Origin: Perlucidibaca sp.
GTDB taxonomy: Bacteria > Pseudomonadota > Gammaproteobacteria > Pseudomonadales > Moraxellaceae
Direction of reading: 5' to 3'
Assembly (NCBI GenBank): GCA_023265995.1
Contig: JAHFSA010000006.1
Span: 152,005 to 216,004 of the forward strand
DNA: 64,000 bases
Shown here: piece after piece, positions 35,373-45,145 of the stretch
Numbering within the stretch: position 1 is the first letter of the stretch
Layout of the letters: each line of letters begins with the position of its first letter
Notes under the pieces: generated by a model
The model's database searches: none
What the model saw: the letters and a program-made list of their open reading frames with translations, nothing else
What the model was told of the DNA's origin: nothing
Translations under genes and position numbers: made by a program

Positions 35373-35723
35373 TCAGAGCAGCGATATGCCGAAGCGGCGC
35401 ATGATCAGGCCGAACACCAGGAACAGCGCCATGGTCATGGCCAGACTGGCCGCCAATGCCGGCCAGAAGCCGTGGCGCGCCAGCAGCGCCGGAAAGACCA
35501 GGAACATGGGCAGCGTCGGCAGCACATACCAGAAGGTGTAGGCGGCATGGTTGCTGATCTTGCTCAGCGGCTGGCGTTCGACATGCAGCCAGATCAGGGT
35601 CAGCACGGTCACCAGCGGCAGCGACGCGATCAGCGCGCCGGCACGGTCGCTGCGCTTGGCGACTTCCGAGACCAGCACCACCAGGCCGGCAGTGATGGCG
35701 TACTTGAACAGCAGATAAGGCAT
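35373..35723 (-). CDS. DUF3147 family membrane protein
   Basis: A 116-residue, four-span inner-membrane protein matching DUF3147. It has Val-Ser-Glu-Val-Ala-Lys-Arg-Ser near residue 22, Ala-Leu-Ile-Ala-Ser-Leu-Pro-Leu-Val-Thr and Trp-Tyr-Val-Leu-Pro-Thr-Leu-Pro. No known function. GGGAG lies 8 bases before the start. It is downstream of cysA on the same strand (58-base gap) and may be the tail of the sulfate transcript, but nothing ties it to sulfur. Confidence 0.87.
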   Translation of the reverse strand: MPYLLFKYAITAGLVVLVSEVAKRSDRAGALIASLPLVTVLTLIWLHVERQPLSKISNHAAYTFWYVLPTLPMFLVFPALLARHGFWPALAASLAMTMALFLVFGLIMRRFGISLL

Positions 35724-35781
35724 GAACGGGCTCCCGGCAGATCCTCATGGAATCTACCGGGGTCCCCGCCGGCGCGCCAGC

Positions 35782-36837
35782 TCAACGTCCGGCCGGTGTC
35801 GCGAACACATGCGCCTTGCGCGGCTGCAGATGCAGCCAGTGACCCGGCTGCAAGTCGGCCTCGCCGAGCTCGTCGCGGGTCGACAGCTCGATCTCCAGCG
35901 GTCGTCCCTGATGCGTCACCGAAACCTGCCAGCGCGGGCCGACGGCACGGATGTCCTGCAGCTGCACCGGCAGACTGCCCTCGCCCGGATGATGCGACAG
36001 CCACCAGTCGCTGGGCCGCACAAAGGCCGTGCCGTCGCCATCGGCCACGCTGGGCGCGGCGATCTGCCAGCCGAGGATATCGGCACGGCCGTTGCAGACA
36101 TGGGCCGGCAGCTTGTTGGCCTGCCCGAGGAACTCGACCACGAAGGGCGACGCCGGCTTGTGATAGACCTCGGCCGGCGCACCGACCTGCTCGATGCGGC
36201 CACGGTTGAGCACCACGACACGGTCGGCCACTTCCAGCGCCTCTTCCTGATCGTGGGTGACGAACACCGAGGTGATGTGCAGCTCGTCATGGAGGCGACG
36301 CAGCCAGCGCCGCAGCTCCTTGCGCACCTGGGCGTCGAGGGCGCCGAAGGGCTCGTCGAGCAGCAGCACGCGCGGCTCGACCGCGAGCGCGCGCGCTAGG
36401 GCGATACGCTGACGCTGGCCGCCGGAGAGCTGACTGGGATACCGATCCGCCAGCCAGTCCAGCTGCACCAGCTGCAGCAGCTCGTGCACCTTGGCGCGAA
36501 TCACGGCCTCGCTGGGCCGGGTCTTGCGCGGACGTACACGCAGGCCGAAGGCGACATTCTCGAACACGGTCAGGTGCCGGAACAGGGCGTAATGCTGGAA
36601 CACGAAGCCGACCTGGCGCTCGCGCACCGGGGTGTCGGTGGTGTCTTCGCCATGGAAGGCGAGACGACCGCTGTCCGGGGTTTCCAGACCGGCGATGATG
36701 CGCAGCAGCGTGGTCTTGCCGCAGCCCGACGGCCCCAGCAGGGCGATCAGCTCGCCGCTGGCGATGTCGAGGTTGACGTTGTCCAGGGCCTGGAAGGCAC
36801 CGAACTGCTTGCTGACGGACTCGATGGCAATGCTCAT
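35782..36837 (-). CDS. cysA: Sulfate/thiosulfate ABC importer ATPase
   Basis: A 351-residue ABC ATPase powering sulfate/thiosulfate uptake through CysT-CysW. Walker A is Gly-Pro-Ser-Gly-Cys-Gly-Lys-Thr-Thr (35-43). The Q-loop is in [11 protein letters not shown], the signature is Leu-Ser-Gly-Gly-Gln, and Walker B is Val-Leu-Leu-Leu-Asp-Glu-Pro. The D- and H-loops are intact. The C-terminal about 110 residues are the TOBE-like regulatory extension of CysA. Its start overlaps the cysW stop by 4 bases (ATGA), indicating translational coupling. Confidence 0.95.
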   Translation of the reverse strand: MSIAIESVSKQFGAFQALDNVNLDIASGELIALLGPSGCGKTTLLRIIAGLETPDSGRLAFHGEDTTDTPVRERQVGFVFQHYALFRHLTVFENVAFGLRVRPRKTRPSEAVIRAKVHELLQLVQLDWLADRYPSQLSGGQRQRIALARALAVEPRVLLLDEPFGALDAQVRKELRRWLRRLHDELHITSVFVTHDQEEALEVADRVVVLNRGRIEQVGAPAEVYHKPASPFVVEFLGQANKLPAHVCNGRADILGWQIAAPSVADGDGTAFVRPSDWWLSHHPGEGSLPVQLQDIRAVGPRWQVSVTHQGRPLEIELSTRDELGEADLQPGHWLHLQPRKAHVFATPAGR

Positions 36838-37751
36838 GCCCTGCTCTCCTCAATGCTTGTGGCAGCCGGCACCGGACCGGACTCCTGAAAACCTTTCGCC
36901 TGCGCGGCCAGCTCGGCCGTCATGTGCCATTCGACCCAGCTCTTCACCGCCAAGGTCACCAGCGCCAGCAGGGCCAGCAGCGTCGCCACCGCGAATGCCG
37001 CCACGAACTGGTACTCGTTGTAGAGAATCTCGATGTGCAGCGGCAGCGTGTTGGTGAGGCCGCGGATGTGACCGGACACCACCGACACCGCACCGAACTC
37101 GCCCATGGCGCGCGCGTTGCAGAGAATCACGCCGTAGATCAGGCCCCACTTGATGTTGGGCAACGTCACCCGCCAGAAAGTCTTGAGGCCGGAAGCGCCG
37201 AGCGTGATGGCGGCCTCCTCCTCATCCGAGCCCTGGGCCTGCATGAGCGGAATCAGCTCGCGCGCCACGAACGGGAAGGTCACGAACAGGGTGGCGAGGA
37301 CTATGCCGGGCACCGCGAACAGGATCTTGTAGTCGTTGTCGATGAGCCAGGCACCGAGCGCGCCCTGGGCACCGAAGAGCAGCACGAAGACGAGGCCGGC
37401 GATCACCGGCGAGACCGCGAACGGCAGGTCGATGAGGGTGATCAGCAGCGCCTTGCCACGGAACTCGAACTTGGCGATGGCCCAGGCAGCAGCGACACCG
37501 AAGACCACGTTGAGCGGCACCGAGATCAGCGCCGCCAGCAGGGTCAGCTTGATCGCCGAGCGCGCATCCGGGTCGGTGAAGGCCGCCAGATAGGCATGCC
37601 AGCCGCCGCGCAGCGCCTCGGTGAATACCGAAACCAGCGGCGCGAACAGGAAGAACGAGAGAAAGCCCAGTGCCAGTGTCAGCAGGGTGACGCGCACCCA
37701 GAGCGGATCGCGCAGGGCGATGCGGCGCCCCTGTGAAGAAATGCCCGACAT
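36834..37751 (-). CDS. cysW: Sulfate ABC transporter permease CysW
   Basis: A 305-residue inner-membrane permease with six predicted spans. The ATPase-docking EAA loop is near residues 200-220 ([11 protein letters not shown]). [11 protein letters not shown] and [10 protein letters not shown] are family marks of CysW. It pairs with CysT to form the sulfate channel. It is 2 bases from cysT and overlaps cysA, so the three form one operon. Confidence 0.94.
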   Translation of the reverse strand: MSGISSQGRRIALRDPLWVRVTLLTLALGFLSFFLFAPLVSVFTEALRGGWHAYLAAFTDPDARSAIKLTLLAALISVPLNVVFGVAAAWAIAKFEFRGKALLITLIDLPFAVSPVIAGLVFVLLFGAQGALGAWLIDNDYKILFAVPGIVLATLFVTFPFVARELIPLMQAQGSDEEEAAITLGASGLKTFWRVTLPNIKWGLIYGVILCNARAMGEFGAVSVVSGHIRGLTNTLPLHIEILYNEYQFVAAFAVATLLALLALVTLAVKSWVEWHMTAELAAQAKGFQESGPVPAATSIEESRA

Positions 37752-37753
37752 GA

Positions 37754-38605
37754 TTACACCCCTCTGCCGCCGCGCTGGCGGATCCAGGCCTGCAGGCTGT
37801 TGATGAGCAGCAGCAAGGCGAAGGAAATGACCAGCATGACCGCGGCAATCGCCGTGGCACCTGCGTAGTTGTACTGCTCCAGCTGCGTCACGATCAGCAG
37901 CGGCGCGATCTCCGACACCATGGGCATGTTGCCGGCAATGAAGATCACCGAGCCGTACTCGCCAATGGCGCGCGCGAAGGCCAGCGCGAAGCCGGTGATC
38001 AGCGCCGGCAGCACGGCCGGCCAGATCACCGCGCGGAAGGTCTGCCAGCGGCTGGCACCGAGACTGGCCGCAGCCTCTTCAAGCTCGGCTTCGAGATCGG
38101 ACAGCACCGGCTGCACCGTGCGCACCACGAAAGGCAGGCCGATGAAGGTCAGCGCCACGACGATGCCGGTGGGCGTGAACGCCACCTTGATGCCATGCGG
38201 TTCGAGCACGCTGCCGAACCAGCCGTTGGGAGCATAGAGCGCGGTCAGGGCGATGCCGGCGACCGCGGTCGGCAGCGCGAACGGCAGATCGACCAGGGCA
38301 TCGATGAGGCGACGCCCCGGGAACGGATAGCGCACCAGCACCCAGGCCACGATGAAACCGAACACGGCATTGATCACGGCGGCCAGGAAGGCGGCACCGA
38401 AGCTGATCTTGTAGGCCGCCAGCACACGCGGCGAGAAGATGATGTCGGCAAAATCCTGCCAGCCCATGCCGGCCGTCTTCCAGAACAGGCCGGCGAGCGG
38501 AATCAGCACCAGCAGGCTGAGATAGGCCACGCTGTAGCCGAGGGTCAGGCCGAAGCCGGGCAATACCCTCTTGGGCTTGCGCCGTGCGGCGGGCGATGCG
38601 GACAT
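37754..38605 (-). CDS. cysT: Sulfate ABC transporter permease CysT
   Basis: A 283-residue, six-span permease. It has [10 protein letters not shown] at the start and the CysT-type [13 protein letters not shown]. The EAA loop is [10 protein letters not shown], then Arg-Ala-Ile-Gly-Glu-Tyr-Gly-Ser. The start at 38605 has GGAG 8 bases upstream; the open frame continues farther 5' but with no family similarity. First gene of cysTWA, with its own promoter region carrying a 16-bp box shared with sbp. Confidence 0.95.
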   Translation of the reverse strand: MSASPAARRKPKRVLPGFGLTLGYSVAYLSLLVLIPLAGLFWKTAGMGWQDFADIIFSPRVLAAYKISFGAAFLAAVINAVFGFIVAWVLVRYPFPGRRLIDALVDLPFALPTAVAGIALTALYAPNGWFGSVLEPHGIKVAFTPTGIVVALTFIGLPFVVRTVQPVLSDLEAELEEAAASLGASRWQTFRAVIWPAVLPALITGFALAFARAIGEYGSVIFIAGNMPMVSEIAPLLIVTQLEQYNYAGATAIAAVMLVISFALLLLINSLQAWIRQRGGRGV

Positions 38606-38648
38606 CAAGATGACTCCTTTGTGACGCGGGAACACGGGAATGACACGA

Positions 38649-38677
38649 AGCCTAACGGCTCGCGCATTCCTTGAAAA
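38649..38677 (-). promoter_or_regulatory. Candidate promoter of cysTWA
   Basis: On the minus strand, TTTTCA (38672-38677), 17 bases, then a weak -10 TAGGCT (38649-38654). The weak hexamers and the shared upstream box suggest activation by a CysB-like regulator. The same spacing occurs before sbp. Confidence 0.4.
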
Positions 38678-38682
38678 AGAAT
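38667..38682. promoter_or_regulatory. Sulfate-regulon box, copy 1 (cysT)
   Basis: TTCCTTGAAAAAGAAT, 15 of 16 bases identical to the box at 40750-40765 before sbp, in the same orientation. It ends about 77 bases upstream of the cysT start and overlaps the candidate -35. CysB-type activator binding is inferred, not shown. Confidence 0.55.
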
Positions 38683-38711
38683 GAATAGTTGGATGTATAT
38701 GAAGAAATCTT

Positions 38712-39407
38712 CTAAAGACTGAAGCGGGTCGTCGCCGCCAGCGGCGGCGCCCTGCGCACATCCGGCCGCAGGCGGTAGCCCTGGCCACGCACGGACTCCA
38801 GCAGATCGCCCTGACCGTGCGCCTCGAGCTGACGACGCAGGCGATAGACCTGGGCATCGACACTGCGCGGCTCGATGCCGCCATAGTCGCCCCAGACAGC
38901 ATCGAGCAGCTGCTGCCGGCTGAAGACCCGCCCCGGGTTCTGCAGGAACAGCTGCAGCAGGCGCAGACCCTGGGCCGACAGCGGCAGCGCCAGATGACCG
39001 ACGCTGGCCGTCTGGGTAGCGCTGTCGAGACGCAGCGAGCCATGCTGGAGCAGCGTGGCATGGCTGCCGTGACGCGCCGCCAGATGCTCATGCAGACGCA
39101 GCAGCAAGGCGCGCGGTTCGCTAGGCCAGATATCCGGCGCGCTCACCGGCAGGGCCGTGTCGGCCAGCCACTGCCAGTCCCCGCCGCTCTTGTGCTGACG
39201 CAGCGGGCTCTGCCGTGTCTGGCGCCAGAGCGCCGCCGACACCAGCCAGACATCCGGGCGCCAGCCCAGCACGGTGTCATCCGGACGCGCCAGGTCGACC
39301 TCGGCCTGCTCGCTGCGCAGCACCAGATAACCTTGCTGCTCCAGCCCGAAGGCCAGCCAGTGACTGAGCAACGGATCAACCAGCAGCAGCGCGACGACAC
39401 GACTCAT
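38712..39407 (-). CDS. OmpR/PhoB-type winged-helix regulator with degenerate receiver
   Basis: 231 residues. The C-terminal 95 or so form a complete OmpR/PhoB winged helix ([27 protein letters not shown]). The N-terminal 120 residues look like a receiver ([18 protein letters not shown]), but the phosphoacceptor position reads Ser instead of Asp and the acidic pair is reduced. There is no sensor kinase next to it. It lies between the TOBE gene and cysT on the same strand. It may regulate sulfate genes without phosphorylation; the target is unknown. Confidence 0.82.
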   Translation of the reverse strand: MSRVVALLLVDPLLSHWLAFGLEQQGYLVLRSEQAEVDLARPDDTVLGWRPDVWLVSAALWRQTRQSPLRQHKSGGDWQWLADTALPVSAPDIWPSEPRALLLRLHEHLAARHGSHATLLQHGSLRLDSATQTASVGHLALPLSAQGLRLLQLFLQNPGRVFSRQQLLDAVWGDYGGIEPRSVDAQVYRLRRQLEAHGQGDLLESVRGQGYRLRPDVRRAPPLAATTRFSL

Positions 39408-39429
39408 GGCAACAGCACGGCACCGGCCA

Positions 39430-39645
39430 TCAGAGGATGGCCAGCGCCACCTCCGTCGATTTCACCAGGGCCACCACCTCGGTGCCGACCCGGAGATCCA
39501 GGTCCTTCACCGAACGCGTGGTGATGACCGAGGTCACCAGCCCGTAAGGCGTCTCGACATCGACTTCCGACACCACCGGCCCGAGGATGATTTCCTTGAT
39601 GTGGCCACGAAACTGATTGCGTACGTTGACGGCTGAAACACTCAT
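39430..39645 (-). CDS. TOBE-domain (Mop-like) oxyanion-binding protein
   Basis: A 71-residue single TOBE/molbindin domain. It has the start Ser-Ala-Val-Asn-Val-Arg-Asn-Gln-Phe-Arg-Gly-x-Ile, Gly-Pro-Val-Val-Ser-Glu-Val, and Leu-Val-Lys-Ser-Thr-Glu-Val-Ala-Leu, all typical of Mop proteins that bind molybdate, tungstate or sulfate as oligomers. AGGAG lies 6 bases before the start. It sits 27 bases after sbp, so it is cotranscribed with the sulfate-binding protein and may buffer oxyanions or sense sulfate; the ligand is inferred from context. Confidence 0.9.
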   Translation of the reverse strand: MSVSAVNVRNQFRGHIKEIILGPVVSEVDVETPYGLVTSVITTRSVKDLDLRVGTEVVALVKSTEVALAIL

Positions 39646-39672
39646 GATCCTGCTCCTTTCGGCAAACGCCGC

Positions 39673-40683
39673 TCAGCGTGCTTTCGGCTGGTAGATTTCA
39701 TCGAAGGTACCGCCATCGGCGAAGTGCGTTTCCTGCGCCAGCTTCCAGCCACCGAACTGCTTGATGGTGATCAGGTTGAGCTTGGGGAACTGCGAGGCGT
39801 ACTTGGCAGCGACCTTGGGGTCGGTCGGACGGTAGTAGTTCTTGGCGGCGATCTCCTGGCCCTCCGGGCTGTAGAGATACTGCAGATAGGCCTTGGCGAC
39901 CTCGGTGGTGCCATGCTTCTTGGCCACGCGGTCAACCAGCGAGACCGACGGCTCGGCGAGGATGCTCAGCGACGGCACCACGATGTCGAACTTCTCCGGA
40001 CCGAGTTCCTTGACGGCCAGGAAGGCTTCGTTTTCCCAGGCCAGCAGCACGTCACCAATGCCGCGCTCGGTGAAGGTGGTGGTCGAGCCACGGGCACCCG
40101 AATCCAGCACCGGCACGTTCTGGAACAGCTTCTTCACGAAGGCCTTGGCGGTTTCGGTGTTGGCACCCGGCTGACGCAGGGCATAGCCCCAGGCGGCCAG
40201 ATAGTTCCAGCGTGCGCCACCGGAGGTCTTGGGGTTCGGGGTGATGACCGAGACATCCTTCTTCACCAGGTCGTTCCAGTCCTTGATGTGCTTGGGATTG
40301 CCCTTGCGCACCAGGAACACGATGGTCGAGGTGTAGGGCGCGCTGTTGTGCTTGAGACGCGCTTCCCAGCTCGGATCGATGGAGCGGGCCTTGTCGGCGA
40401 TGGCATCGATGTCGCCGGCAAGGGCGAGGGTCACGACATCGGCTTCGAGGCCGTCGATGACGGCACGCGCCTGCTTGCCGGAGCCGCCGTGGGACTGGCG
40501 CACGGTGACATTGTCACCGGTCTTCTGCTGCCAGTACTTGCCGAAGGCGACGTTGTAATCCTGATAGAGCTCGCGGGTCGGGTCATAGGACACGTTGAGC
40601 AGGGTGATGTCCTTGGCGAGGACGGGAGCCGACCAGATCGAGGTCAGCAGGGCGGCGGCGAGGCCGAGGCGCTTGAAAGACAT
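39673..40683 (-). CDS. sbp: Periplasmic sulfate-binding protein
   Basis: A 336-residue exported receptor that delivers sulfate to CysT-CysW. A signal peptide (1-23, Ala-Pro-Val-Leu-Ala) is followed by the Sbp/CysP hallmarks [32 protein letters not shown] and Trp-Glu-Asn-Glu-Ala. The sulfate-contacting Ser/Gly/Trp/Ala residues appear intact. The start at 40683 has GGAG 8 bases upstream; 40719 lacks one. Own promoter with the shared box at 40750-40765. Confidence 0.95.
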   Translation of the reverse strand: MSFKRLGLAAALLTSIWSAPVLAKDITLLNVSYDPTRELYQDYNVAFGKYWQQKTGDNVTVRQSHGGSGKQARAVIDGLEADVVTLALAGDIDAIADKARSIDPSWEARLKHNSAPYTSTIVFLVRKGNPKHIKDWNDLVKKDVSVITPNPKTSGGARWNYLAAWGYALRQPGANTETAKAFVKKLFQNVPVLDSGARGSTTTFTERGIGDVLLAWENEAFLAVKELGPEKFDIVVPSLSILAEPSVSLVDRVAKKHGTTEVAKAYLQYLYSPEGQEIAAKNYYRPTDPKVAAKYASQFPKLNLITIKQFGGWKLAQETHFADGGTFDEIYQPKAR

Positions 40684-40731
40684 GGAAACACTCCGTAGGG
40701 GTCTGAGGTGCAAAGGCACCGAACGGAATGG

Positions 40732-40760
40732 ATGCTAGGCGAGCCGTGTTTCCATGAAAA
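40732..40760 (-). promoter_or_regulatory. Candidate promoter of sbp
   Basis: On the minus strand, TTTTCA (40755-40760), 17 bases, TAGCAT (40732-40737). It has the same layout as the cysT promoter, with the shared box overlapping the -35. Confidence 0.5.
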
Positions 40761-40765
40761 AGAAT
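40750..40765. promoter_or_regulatory. Sulfate-regulon box, copy 2 (sbp)
   Basis: TTCCATGAAAAAGAAT, differing by one base from the box at 38667-38682. It lies about 67-82 bases upstream of the sbp start, in an AT-rich island within otherwise GC-rich DNA. Confidence 0.55.
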
Positions 40766-40783
40766 ATGTTTTTCTATGTTTAT

Positions 40784-41530
40784 TCAATGCAGGAATATAG
40801 AGATCCGCGCGACGCCGCCGCGACCGGCGCGGCCGCGCCATTGCAGACGCCCGCGCCCGGCCACCGCCGCGCGCACGGCAGCCACGCCCTGGCCGCGACC
40901 GGACCAGAGATCGGCGCCGGCGCGTTGCCTGCGGACACCGGCGCCATCGTCGGCGACCAGCAGGCGCAAACGCTTGCCGCCGGCCAGGCCGCGCACCCAG
41001 ACCTGCAAGGCCTCAGGCTTGCCGGCCGCGAGGCGGACGGCGACGGGCTCGTGACCATGCGTCAGGGCATTGCGCAGCAGATGCGGCAGGACATCCCAGA
41101 GCAGGGCCTGCTCGTCGGCCCAGGCATGGTCCAGACGACAGTGCAGCTCGGCCTCTATGCCGAGCTGATGCATGCTGCGCCGGAAGAATGCCGCCACCGC
41201 CTCCTCCAGCACGCCGGCATCGACCAGTTCGGAAGCCACCGCAGCATCGACCTCGGCCTGCCAGAGCGGACACAGATGCGTCCAGGCGGCGATGGCCATG
41301 GTCTCGTCGGGATCGTCATCCCAGGCCGATTCAAGGTCATGGCAGGCCTGCGCCAGGGCTGTCTCGTCGAGACCCAGAGCCGAGCCCTTGAGGGTATGCA
41401 CGAGGTAGCGCAGACGCGCCAGGACGGTGACATCGCGACTGCCCAGCCAGTCCGCCCAGCGCGGCAGGAAGTCCTGCCAGAGCCGCGTGGCCTGGGTGCG
41501 GAAGAGCTGGCGCAGGACCGGATCCATCAT
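40784..41530 (-). CDS. Mini CheA-like protein: Hpt domain joined to a CheA-type ATPase domain
   Basis: 248 residues. The N-terminal helical Hpt domain carries the phosphohistidine motif Val-His45-Thr-Leu-Lys-Gly-Ser-Ala. The C-terminal HATPase-like part has an N-box in CheA style (His150-Leu-Leu-Arg-Asn154-Ala-Leu-Thr-His-Gly), a G1 box Asp194-Asp-Gly-Ala-Gly198 and a G2 box Ser210-Gly-Arg-Gly-Gln-Gly215. The P2, dimerisation and CheW-like P5 domains of CheA are all missing, and CheA is usually over 600 residues. The final 30 residues are Arg/Gly-rich. There is no chemotaxis gene nearby. It overlaps the upstream TauE/SafE gene by 4 bases, so it is coupled to it, and sbp follows. The function and the partner response regulator are unknown. 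Confidence 0.75.
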   Translation of the reverse strand: MMDPVLRQLFRTQATRLWQDFLPRWADWLGSRDVTVLARLRYLVHTLKGSALGLDETALAQACHDLESAWDDDPDETMAIAAWTHLCPLWQAEVDAAVASELVDAGVLEEAVAAFFRRSMHQLGIEAELHCRLDHAWADEQALLWDVLPHLLRNALTHGHEPVAVRLAAGKPEALQVWVRGLAGGKRLRLLVADDGAGVRRQRAGADLWSGRGQGVAAVRAAVAGRGRLQWRGRAGRGGVARISIFLH

Positions 41531-42324
41531 GTCGACAGGCTCGCCAGCAGACCCGGCCAGGCGTCGATGAGCAGCTTGGCGCCAACCAGCACGGTGAGTA
41601 TCTCGAAAGAGCGCTTGACCAGGCGATTGCCATGCTTGAGCGCGAGATGGGCGCCGATGTAGCCGCCGAGCAGCGAGCCCAGCAGCAGCGCCGGCAGCCA
41701 GTCCCAGCGCACCGGCGCCTGCTGCGCGAGGAACCAGGCGCCGGTGCCGTTCCAGAACATGCCGACGAGGATCAGCGTGTAGGTCACGGCGCGGGTGTAG
41801 TCGAGGCCGAACCAGCGCACCAGCCAGATGGTCACGAAGAGGCCGGTGCCCGAGGTCAGCGAGCCGTTGAGCACGCCGATGGCGAAGAGGCCGATGGCAC
41901 CCAGCAGCAGGCCGTCACGATGGGTGTTGCGCAGCGCATGCTGCTGACCCAGCGCCGGCCGCCGCCAGGAGTAGACACCTAGGCCCAGCGTCAGCACGCC
42001 GAGCGCGGCGCGCGCCCAGGCCTCGGGTATGAGCAGGATGACCTGGGTGCCGAGCCAGACGCCGGGCAGGCCGGCGGCGAGGATGAAGGCCGCGAAGCGC
42101 CAGTTGATGGCATCACCGCGGAGATGACGCAGGGTGGCGCCGACACCGAGGGCGATGCTGGCGATCTTGTGCGTGGCCAGCGCCACCGGGAAGGCGAGAC
42201 CGAGGAAGAGCAGCACCGGCAGCTGCAGCAGGCCGGCGCCGCCACCGGCCAGCGACGACAGCGTGTTGGCCACCAGCGACAGCAGAAAAAGCACCCCCTG
42301 CCCGCTCCAGCCCTCCATCGCCAT
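41527..42324 (-). CDS. TauE/SafE family sulfite/anion exporter-like permease
   Basis: A 265-residue inner-membrane protein with about eight spans in two repeats, typical of the TauE/SafE (DUF81) family. It has Asn-Thr-Leu-Ser-Ser-Leu-Ala-Gly-Gly-Gly-Ala-Gly-Leu at about 21-33, Thr-His-Lys near 51-53, and the second-repeat Leu-Asn-Gly-Ser-Leu-Thr-Ser-Gly-Thr-Gly. Members export sulfite, sulfoacetate or other organosulfur anions. Position upstream of the sulfate genes fits that, but the substrate is not proven. A second in-frame ATG at 42318 has better spacing to GGAG and could be the real start. Confidence 0.88.
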   Translation of the reverse strand: MAMEGWSGQGVLFLLSLVANTLSSLAGGGAGLLQLPVLLFLGLAFPVALATHKIASIALGVGATLRHLRGDAINWRFAAFILAAGLPGVWLGTQVILLIPEAWARAALGVLTLGLGVYSWRRPALGQQHALRNTHRDGLLLGAIGLFAIGVLNGSLTSGTGLFVTIWLVRWFGLDYTRAVTYTLILVGMFWNGTGAWFLAQQAPVRWDWLPALLLGSLLGGYIGAHLALKHGNRLVKRSFEILTVLVGAKLLIDAWPGLLASLST

Positions 42325-42363
42325 CGTCTCCTGACCGCCGCCGGACCATGGCCGGCGACAGGC

Positions 42364-43284
<921 letters not shown>

Positions 43285-43300
43285 TCAGACGATAAACGGG

Positions 43301-43759
43301 TTAGTGGCGACCGGAGCTGCCGAAGCCGCCGGCACCGCGTGCCGTGGCATGGAACTCGTCGACGATCTCGAACTCGGCCTGCACCACCGGCACGAGCACA
43401 TATTGCGCCAGGCGCTCGCCGGGCTGCATGACAAACGGCTCGCTGCCGCGATTCCAGCACGACACCATGAGCTCGCCCTGATAGTCGGCATCGATGAGGC
43501 CGACCAGGTTGCCGAGCACGATGCCGTGCTTGTGGCCGAGGCCCGAGCGCGGAAGGATCAGGCCGGCATAGCTGGGATCGGCGATGTAGATGGCCAGACC
43601 TGTGCGGATCAGCACGGTGTCGCCGGGGTTCAGCGTCAGCGGGGCATCGAGCAGGGCGCGCAGGTCGAGGCCGGCGGAGCCTTCGGTGGCATAGCTGGGG
43701 AACGGGATGTCACGACCGATGCGGTCATCGAGGATGCGGACTTGCAGGGGTGTCTTCAT
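43301..43759 (-). CDS. dut: dUTP diphosphatase
   Basis: 152 residues, a trimeric dUTPase that keeps uracil out of DNA. All five motifs are visible: [32 protein letters not shown], and the C-terminal arm Gly-Ala-Gly-Gly-Phe-Gly-Ser-Ser-Gly. Only 18 bases after coaBC, so cotranscribed. Confidence 0.97.
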   Translation of the reverse strand: MKTPLQVRILDDRIGRDIPFPSYATEGSAGLDLRALLDAPLTLNPGDTVLIRTGLAIYIADPSYAGLILPRSGLGHKHGIVLGNLVGLIDADYQGELMVSCWNRGSEPFVMQPGERLAQYVLVPVVQAEFEIVDEFHATARGAGGFGSSGRH

Positions 43760-43777
43760 GGGGCAGTCGGTTCGTAG

Positions 43778-45079
43778 TCAGAGAATTTCGTCGGCATGAC
43801 GCGTCAGGCTGGCATCGTCGCCAGAGGCGGTCCGGCCGCCAGCCGGCAGGCGCGCGGCCAGCAGCGCCACCAGCGCGCGTGCGATCTGCGGCTTCGAGGC
43901 CTTGGCCAGCTCGGCGCGTCCGGGCGTGGCGCCATCCGGCCAGAACACGGTCATGGCGTTGTCATCGCTCTGGAAGCCGATGTCGCTGCGCGACACGTCG
44001 TTGCAGGCGATCAGGTCGAGCCGCTTGCGCGCCAGCTTGTCGCAGGCATAGCCCTCGACCGCCTGGGTCTCGGCGGCGAAGCCCATGACGAAGGGCTTGT
44101 CGGCCTGCGCCGCGATGGTGGCGACGATGTCCGGGTTCTTGATCAGGGTCAGCTCCAGGGTGTCGTCCTTGAAACCCTTCTTGATCTTCTGCTCGGCCAC
44201 GCGCGCCGGCCGGTAGTCGGCAACGGCAGCGGTGGCGATGAAGATCGTGCGCGCCGGGCCGACAGCGACCTTGGCCTCGGCCACCGCGCGCTCGCTGGCA
44301 GCGAGCATGTCGAGGGCGCTGACGACATCGATGCGGTGCGCGCGCGCCGGCGTCGGCTGGTGCACGGGACCGGCGATCAGGGTGACGCGGGCGCCGGCCT
44401 CGATGCAGGCCTCGGCGAGCGCGAAGCCCATCTTGCCGGAGCTGTGGTTGCTGAGATAACGCACTGGGTCCAGCGCTTCACGGGTCGGGCCAGCGGTGAT
44501 CACGACCTCGATGCCGGTGAGGCTGCCGGACTGGAACTGGTCGGCGCACAGGGCGGCCAGCTCGACGGCTTCGAGCAGGCGGCCGGCACCGATGTCGCCG
44601 CAGGCCTGGGAGCCGCTGCCGGGACCGAAGACGGCGACGCCACGCTGGCGCAGCAGATCGAGATTGGCCTGGGTGGCGGCATCGGCCCACATCTGCTGGT
44701 TCATCGCCGGGGCCACGGCCTTGCGGCCGGAAGCCGCCAGCCAGAGCGTGCTCAGCAGGTCGTTGGCGAGGCCCTGGGCGAGGCGCGCGAGGGTGTCGGC
44801 CGAGGCCGGGGCGATCAGCACCAGATCGGCCCAGCGCGCCAGCTCGATATGGCCCATGGCGGCCTCGGCGGCAGGATCGAGCAGGTCGGTATGGACCGGA
44901 TTGCCGGACAGCGCCTGCAGCGTCAGCGGCGTGATGAACTCGCGCGCGGCGGCGGTCATGACCACCTGGACCTCGGCGCCGGCATCGCGCAGACGGCGGA
45001 TCAGCTCCGCGCTCTTGTAGGCAGCAATGCCCCCGGTCACGCCGAGCAGAATGTGCTTGTTGGTCAGCCGCGCAAGCAT
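43778..45079 (-). CDS. coaBC: Bifunctional phosphopantothenoylcysteine decarboxylase / phosphopantothenate-cysteine ligase
   Basis: 433 residues. It carries out two consecutive steps of coenzyme A synthesis. The CoaC half (about 1-190) binds FMN: Gly-Val-Thr-Gly-Gly-Ile-Ala-Ala-Tyr-Lys, His-Ile-Glu-Leu-Ala-Arg-Trp-Ala-Asp, Pro-Ala-Met-Asn-x-x-Met-Trp, and the active Cys in Gln-Ala-Cys-Gly-Asp-Ile-Gly-x-Gly-Arg. The CoaB half (about 195-410) has Ile-Thr-Ala-Gly-Pro-Thr-Arg-Glu, Asn-His-Ser-Ser-Gly-Lys-Met-Gly, Ala-Ala-Val-Ala-Asp-Tyr and Lys-Ile-Lys-Lys. The start at 45079 is set by the flavodoxin-like N-terminus. Divergent from radC, as in many gammaproteobacteria. Confidence 0.97.
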   Translation of the reverse strand: MLARLTNKHILLGVTGGIAAYKSAELIRRLRDAGAEVQVVMTAAAREFITPLTLQALSGNPVHTDLLDPAAEAAMGHIELARWADLVLIAPASADTLARLAQGLANDLLSTLWLAASGRKAVAPAMNQQMWADAATQANLDLLRQRGVAVFGPGSGSQACGDIGAGRLLEAVELAALCADQFQSGSLTGIEVVITAGPTREALDPVRYLSNHSSGKMGFALAEACIEAGARVTLIAGPVHQPTPARAHRIDVVSALDMLAASERAVAEAKVAVGPARTIFIATAAVADYRPARVAEQKIKKGFKDDTLELTLIKNPDIVATIAAQADKPFVMGFAAETQAVEGYACDKLARKRLDLIACNDVSRSDIGFQSDDNAMTVFWPDGATPGRAELAKASKPQIARALVALLAARLPAGGRTASGDDASLTRHADEIL

Positions 45080-45145
45080 GCGGAAACTCCAGATCGGGGC
45101 TATACCTGATTCAGCTGCGAAAGATACCACGAGAGGGGGGCGGGA

